From Candidatus Brocadia sp. (GTDB taxonomy: Bacteria; Planctomycetota; Brocadiia; Brocadiales; Brocadiaceae): 7,581 bases of DNA. How positions within the stretch are numbered: position 1 is the first letter of the stretch; the number at the start of each line of letters is the position of its first letter. The notes beneath the pieces were generated by a model that was not told the DNA's origin, did no database searches, and saw nothing but the letters and a program-made list of their open reading frames with translations. The DNA lies in assembly GCA_030837935.1 (NCBI GenBank), contig JAUQXU010000040.1:1-7581 (forward strand). The letters run 5' to 3'. The translations under genes were made by a program, and so were the position numbers. This document shows, piece by piece, positions 5,433 through 7,581 of this stretch.

Positions 5433-7085
5433 TTACATCATTTCCGCTGCCTTAATAATGGCTTTATCCAACGCAGTAAACTTTTCTATATATTCAACAC
5501 GTTCGCTCCTTAGATCGGACACCTGATTTACAATATTATCCACATCATAGAAATTTTCTACATGGTATTTAGATAAATCCATGCCTTCAACAAAAGCAGG
5601 CACTTCAAGATTCCAGTATTTGTCTTTATTCCATTTATTCCTATCGCGTGCAATACCTCTGATGATAGCTGACATCTCTGGAATTTCTATCCGCTGGACC
5701 TTGCGTTTCAGCACCTTTACACCGTTTGGTTGATTTTCAATGATCTCCCCAAGACCACCAGTATTTAACTGATAACACCGAACCTTGTCTTCGTGCCGCT
5801 TTACAAAATCATAGAACCAATTTCCTTCATATGATTTATCGCCTATAATGAAAGGATTTGTACCTACTTCCCTGATAGATTCTCCTGCACGTTTTGGATC
5901 GCCTGCTGAAGTCTCGATCGATTCACCTAACATAAAGGTTGCCGCTGCCTGTTCAGGGGTAAGCCTGGCCGCAAGAGGCACCACGGTATGACGGCGTGTA
6001 ATAAAGGCAACGACCAGCCCATCCATAGCATCAATGGGCGGTAAATTGATGCTGTTTGAAATATAGGGACCCAGATCTTCCCGCATCATAATTCCACGCC
6101 CATTACTGGTTAATGTATCATCTTCAAAATAGAGGTTTCCTTCGTAATCGATCATCACGTTTTCAAAGATGGCATCACGGGATGTTGCAGCCTTATAAAT
6201 AATTGGCTGAGTAACAGAATCGAGCCCTTCAGTCTTTAGATAAAATCCACGTTCAGAGCCATAAGCAGAACCATCCTTCTTGAGAAATACTACATCGTCT
6301 TGCAGTATTTCAATCCCTTCGTCCTTATCATTTAAGCCATGGCTATGACAGATATGCGTCGTCTTCCCTGTCCCGCTCATCCCAAAGATGAGCATGCCAT
6401 ACTTTCTTATCCGGCCGTCAGTCCCCTTTGCCCTTAAAATCTTTGAGCCCGCATGCAAGCCGAGCATCCCTTTCTGCTTGGCATTCCACATAGCCATCCG
6501 CAGGAACCCTTTCTTGGATTCACCATAATAATCAGTCCCCAAAACAATGGTAGAACTAATCTCTGGGAAGACGAGAATTTGTCGTTCCCCCTCCTGCCAC
6601 TCAGGAATATAAACAATATACTGCTTCGGTTCCCCATCAGGTATGACGGGAAAGAGCGTCGACCACGTCATGTATGCAAGCCGGATCATCTCGGGTCTCT
6701 GGATAGAAACAAAAATATTACAATTTGGTGAAAATTCACCATTATTTCCCATGGTGCGATTAACCCGAACGATTGGCGCCCGCTTAACGTACTCTTCAAT
6801 AGCCGCTAAAGTCCTGGGAAGGTTAGACATAATCTCTGTTTGTTGTGGGTTAAGTTTCTTCTGACTAACAGCATCGCTTCCCACATAGACGGTCACCTTT
6901 GCACTACGATTTTTTACGGTAGAATGAACGGCTACATTCCCAAACTTAGTAAACGATGCAAATCGTTCTGCGCTGCGGCGCAAAGTCCAATCTCTTGAGG
7001 AAATGACATTTGAAGCACCCTTTAAGTATTCAACAATCCTACTAACTACCTGAAATTCTCTTGTGGGCGAAGGTATTGATGACAT
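5433..7085 (-). CDS. pckA: Phosphoenolpyruvate carboxykinase (ATP class), divergent
   Basis: This enzyme would interconvert oxaloacetate plus ATP with phosphoenolpyruvate, CO2 and ADP, the entry to gluconeogenesis. It is 550 residues from the ATG at 7085, which has AAGGGGA at the right distance; an in-frame TTG eight codons upstream would place that site inside the gene and is rejected. Catalytic elements align by eye with E. coli PckA: GTDYYGESKKG (183-193; Y186, K192 for Y207, K213), LHAGSK with H211 for H232 at the same 19-residue spacing, P-loop GMSGTGKTT (235-243, K241 for K254), LQDD (D263/D264 for D268/D269), NGRG (R330 for R333) and RLTPEQ (374-379). Unusual points: the N-terminal TGRSPKDK-type motif that supplies an oxaloacetate-binding arginine is not recognisable, and the region after the metal aspartates reads GSERGFYLKTEGL in place of NFEGGCYAK. 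It is likely active, but substrate handling may differ. It has its own promoter. Confidence 0.85.
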   Translation of the reverse strand: MSSIPSPTREFQVVSRIVEYLKGASNVISSRDWTLRRSAERFASFTKFGNVAVHSTVKNRSAKVTVYVGSDAVSQKKLNPQQTEIMSNLPRTLAAIEEYVKRAPIVRVNRTMGNNGEFSPNCNIFVSIQRPEMIRLAYMTWSTLFPVIPDGEPKQYIVYIPEWQEGERQILVFPEISSTIVLGTDYYGESKKGFLRMAMWNAKQKGMLGLHAGSKILRAKGTDGRIRKYGMLIFGMSGTGKTTHICHSHGLNDKDEGIEILQDDVVFLKKDGSAYGSERGFYLKTEGLDSVTQPIIYKAATSRDAIFENVMIDYEGNLYFEDDTLTSNGRGIMMREDLGPYISNSINLPPIDAMDGLVVAFITRRHTVVPLAARLTPEQAAATFMLGESIETSAGDPKRAGESIREVGTNPFIIGDKSYEGNWFYDFVKRHEDKVRCYQLNTGGLGEIIENQPNGVKVLKRKVQRIEIPEMSAIIRGIARDRNKWNKDKYWNLEVPAFVEGMDLSKYHVENFYDVDNIVNQVSDLRSERVEYIEKFTALDKAIIKAAEMM

Positions 7086-7109
7086 TTCTATTCCCCTTAT
7101 CCATCGCAA

Positions 7110-7138
7110 TACGTACTTATCAAATTTTTCTTACGTAC
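7110..7138 (-). repeat. Paired TACGTAC boxes / small hairpin in the PEPCK leader
   Basis: TACGTAC occurs at 7110-7116 and again at 7132-7138, 22 bp apart start to start, i.e. about two helical turns. Both contain the palindrome TACGTA, so on the minus-strand transcript they could also pair as a 6-bp stem with a 16-nt A-rich loop. They lie between the predicted transcription start (near 7153) and the ribosome-binding site. They may be a regulator-binding pair or a weak leader hairpin. Confidence 0.4.
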
Positions 7139-7159
7139 ACCCTAATATAAAATTTTCTA

Positions 7160-7188
7160 ATTATAGTAAATCACACAAATTATGCAAA
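7160..7188 (-). promoter_or_regulatory. Sigma70-type promoter for PEPCK
   Basis: On the minus strand TTTGCA (7183-7188) and a perfect TATAAT (7160-7165) are separated by 17 nt. The start would be near 7153, giving a leader of about 68 nt that holds the paired TACGTAC boxes. The -35 box touches the left arm of the inverted repeat at 7187-7253. Confidence 0.6.
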
Positions 7189-7253
7189 TAAAAAACTGAG
7201 ACCCATAGAGTAGCAACATATTTTCCATTTCCACCATTCTCAGATTTTTTATT
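7187..7253. terminator. Inverted repeat with A/T tracts, possible bidirectional terminator
   Basis: The left arm AATAAAAAACTGAG (7187-7200) is the reverse complement of the right arm CTCAGATTTTTTATT (7239-7253) apart from one extra A at 7244. The arms enclose a 38-nt spacer with no obvious inner stem. The T-run after CTCAG on both strands gives a terminator-like end, e.g. for a minus-strand gene coming from beyond the right edge. The long loop and AT-rich stem make it a weak terminator; a protein-binding site or the edge of a small element is also possible. Confidence 0.4.
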
Positions 7254-7581
7254 AAATCATCTCACTTCCCAGATTTGATCAATGGCTAAGAAAACAATAT
7301 GGGGGCACATTGATTCGGGAATCTCAAGATAGAGACGTGGATACGGACAAAAGAGGAAAGAAGGATGCTGAAATGAGAACGAGACGAAGACGCATTATAA
7401 GACGAGGTGATTATTCCCAGACAACTTGACAAGTATGTAAATAGTGTTTGAACGGAAACACCCCAAAGCCAAGTGGAATAAGGCAAAGCAGGTGGAAATA
7501 GGTAATGAAGAGCGTTGAATAATACCGAGAGATAGGGTAAAATATGGCGAAAACAAAGGGATTCTTGTGTGAAAGGGTCCA
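7254..7581. other. Region without a convincing gene; purine-rich, possibly decayed coding sequence
   Basis: No frame on either strand gives a recognisable protein. The plus strand is strongly purine-rich (about 78% over 7331-7410, my hand count) with GACG recurring at 7334, 7383, 7389 and 7401. An ATG at 7282 opens a 16-codon frame (MAKKTIWGHIDSGISR) that stops at 7330. The next frame is open from 7256 to 7426 and encodes an arginine-rich run (RTRRRRIIRR), but has no good start. These could be pieces of one broken gene. At 7544 an ATG with AGGG 6 nt upstream opens a frame that runs off the window (MAKTKGFLCERV), possibly the start of a plus-strand gene. A minus-strand frame at 7286-7486 is rich in Ser, Leu and Ile as expected from the complement of purine-rich DNA and is not believed. 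Confidence 0.5.
7544..7581 (+). CDS. Possible start of a plus-strand gene leaving the window
   Basis: An ATG at 7544 is preceded by ATAGGG with a 6-nt spacing and followed by 12 full codons (MAKTKGFLCERV) without a stop up to the window edge. Too little is present to identify a family. The evidence is only the start-site context and the open frame, so it could easily be chance. Confidence 0.2.
   Translation, partial: MAKTKGFLCERV

Noticed and set aside
6434..6864. Three frames overlapping the PEPCK gene (6434-6637 minus, 6453-6731 plus, 6643-6864 plus)
   Set aside because: Each lies within the conserved PEPCK coding sequence in another frame and has no features of its own.
7331..7410. CRISPR-like repeats from recurring GACG
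   Set aside because: The recurring unit is only four bases with irregular spacing (6, 12 and 49 nt), with no conserved repeat and spacer structure.
7286..7486. 66-codon minus-strand frame in the right-hand region
   Set aside because: Composition rich in Ser, Leu and Ile follows from the purine-rich opposite strand; no recognisable domain and no supporting context.
7567..7581. Group II intron 5' end suggested by GTGTG near the right edge
   Set aside because: A five-base match is uninformative and no intron domain or reverse transcriptase is visible in the window.

Overview
The window looks like chromosomal DNA from an anaerobic bacterium of moderate to low GC. The markers are a class II (B12-dependent) ribonucleotide reductase, an Rrf2 regulator with three cysteines placed as in Fe-S sensors, a glutaredoxin-like thiol protein and a PEP carboxykinase of divergent sequence. 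This gene mix would fit an anammox-type planctomycete (Brocadiales) or another deep-branching anaerobe. That is a guess from gene content only; no rRNA or other taxonomic marker is present.

Layout, left to right. (1) 1-883, plus strand: the C-terminal part of NrdJ, entering from outside the window. (2) 915-1643, minus strand: a two-gene operon of a small two-helix zinc-ribbon membrane protein followed by a YqeY/GatB-like protein, read from a good promoter at 1684-1712. (3) 1860-2051, plus strand: a 63-residue glutaredoxin-like protein with its own promoter at 1772-1799; it ends 1 nt from the convergent transporter operon. (4) 2053-4823, minus strand: an ABC importer of the SsuABC/TauABC/NrtABC type (lipoprotein, then ATPase, then permease). 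(5) 4887-5345, minus strand: an Rrf2-family regulator with its own promoter. (6) 5433-7085, minus strand: a PEP carockinase-type enzyme (phosphoenolpyruvate carboxykinase, ATP class) with a clear promoter and an inverted repeat upstream. (7) 7110-7581: no convincing gene; it holds the promoter region, the inverted repeat, a purine-rich stretch with possible decayed coding sequence, and perhaps the first codons of a plus-strand gene leaving the window.

How the parts may work together: the regulator gene lies directly upstream of the importer, and both leaders carry a related partly palindromic element (TCTAC-N7-GTAGA or a degenerate form). The simplest model is that the Rrf2 protein represses itself and controls import of an organosulfur or similar anion according to Fe-S or thiol status. 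The ATPase carries an unusual four-cysteine tail, which adds to the redox/metal theme. NrdJ and PEPCK are metabolic genes of DNA precursor supply and gluconeogenesis, with no evident functional link to the importer. I see no CRISPR array, tRNA, rRNA, complete mobile element or obvious new multi-gene system. The most testable novelties are the regulator-importer regulon, the ATPase tail and the divergent PEPCK.
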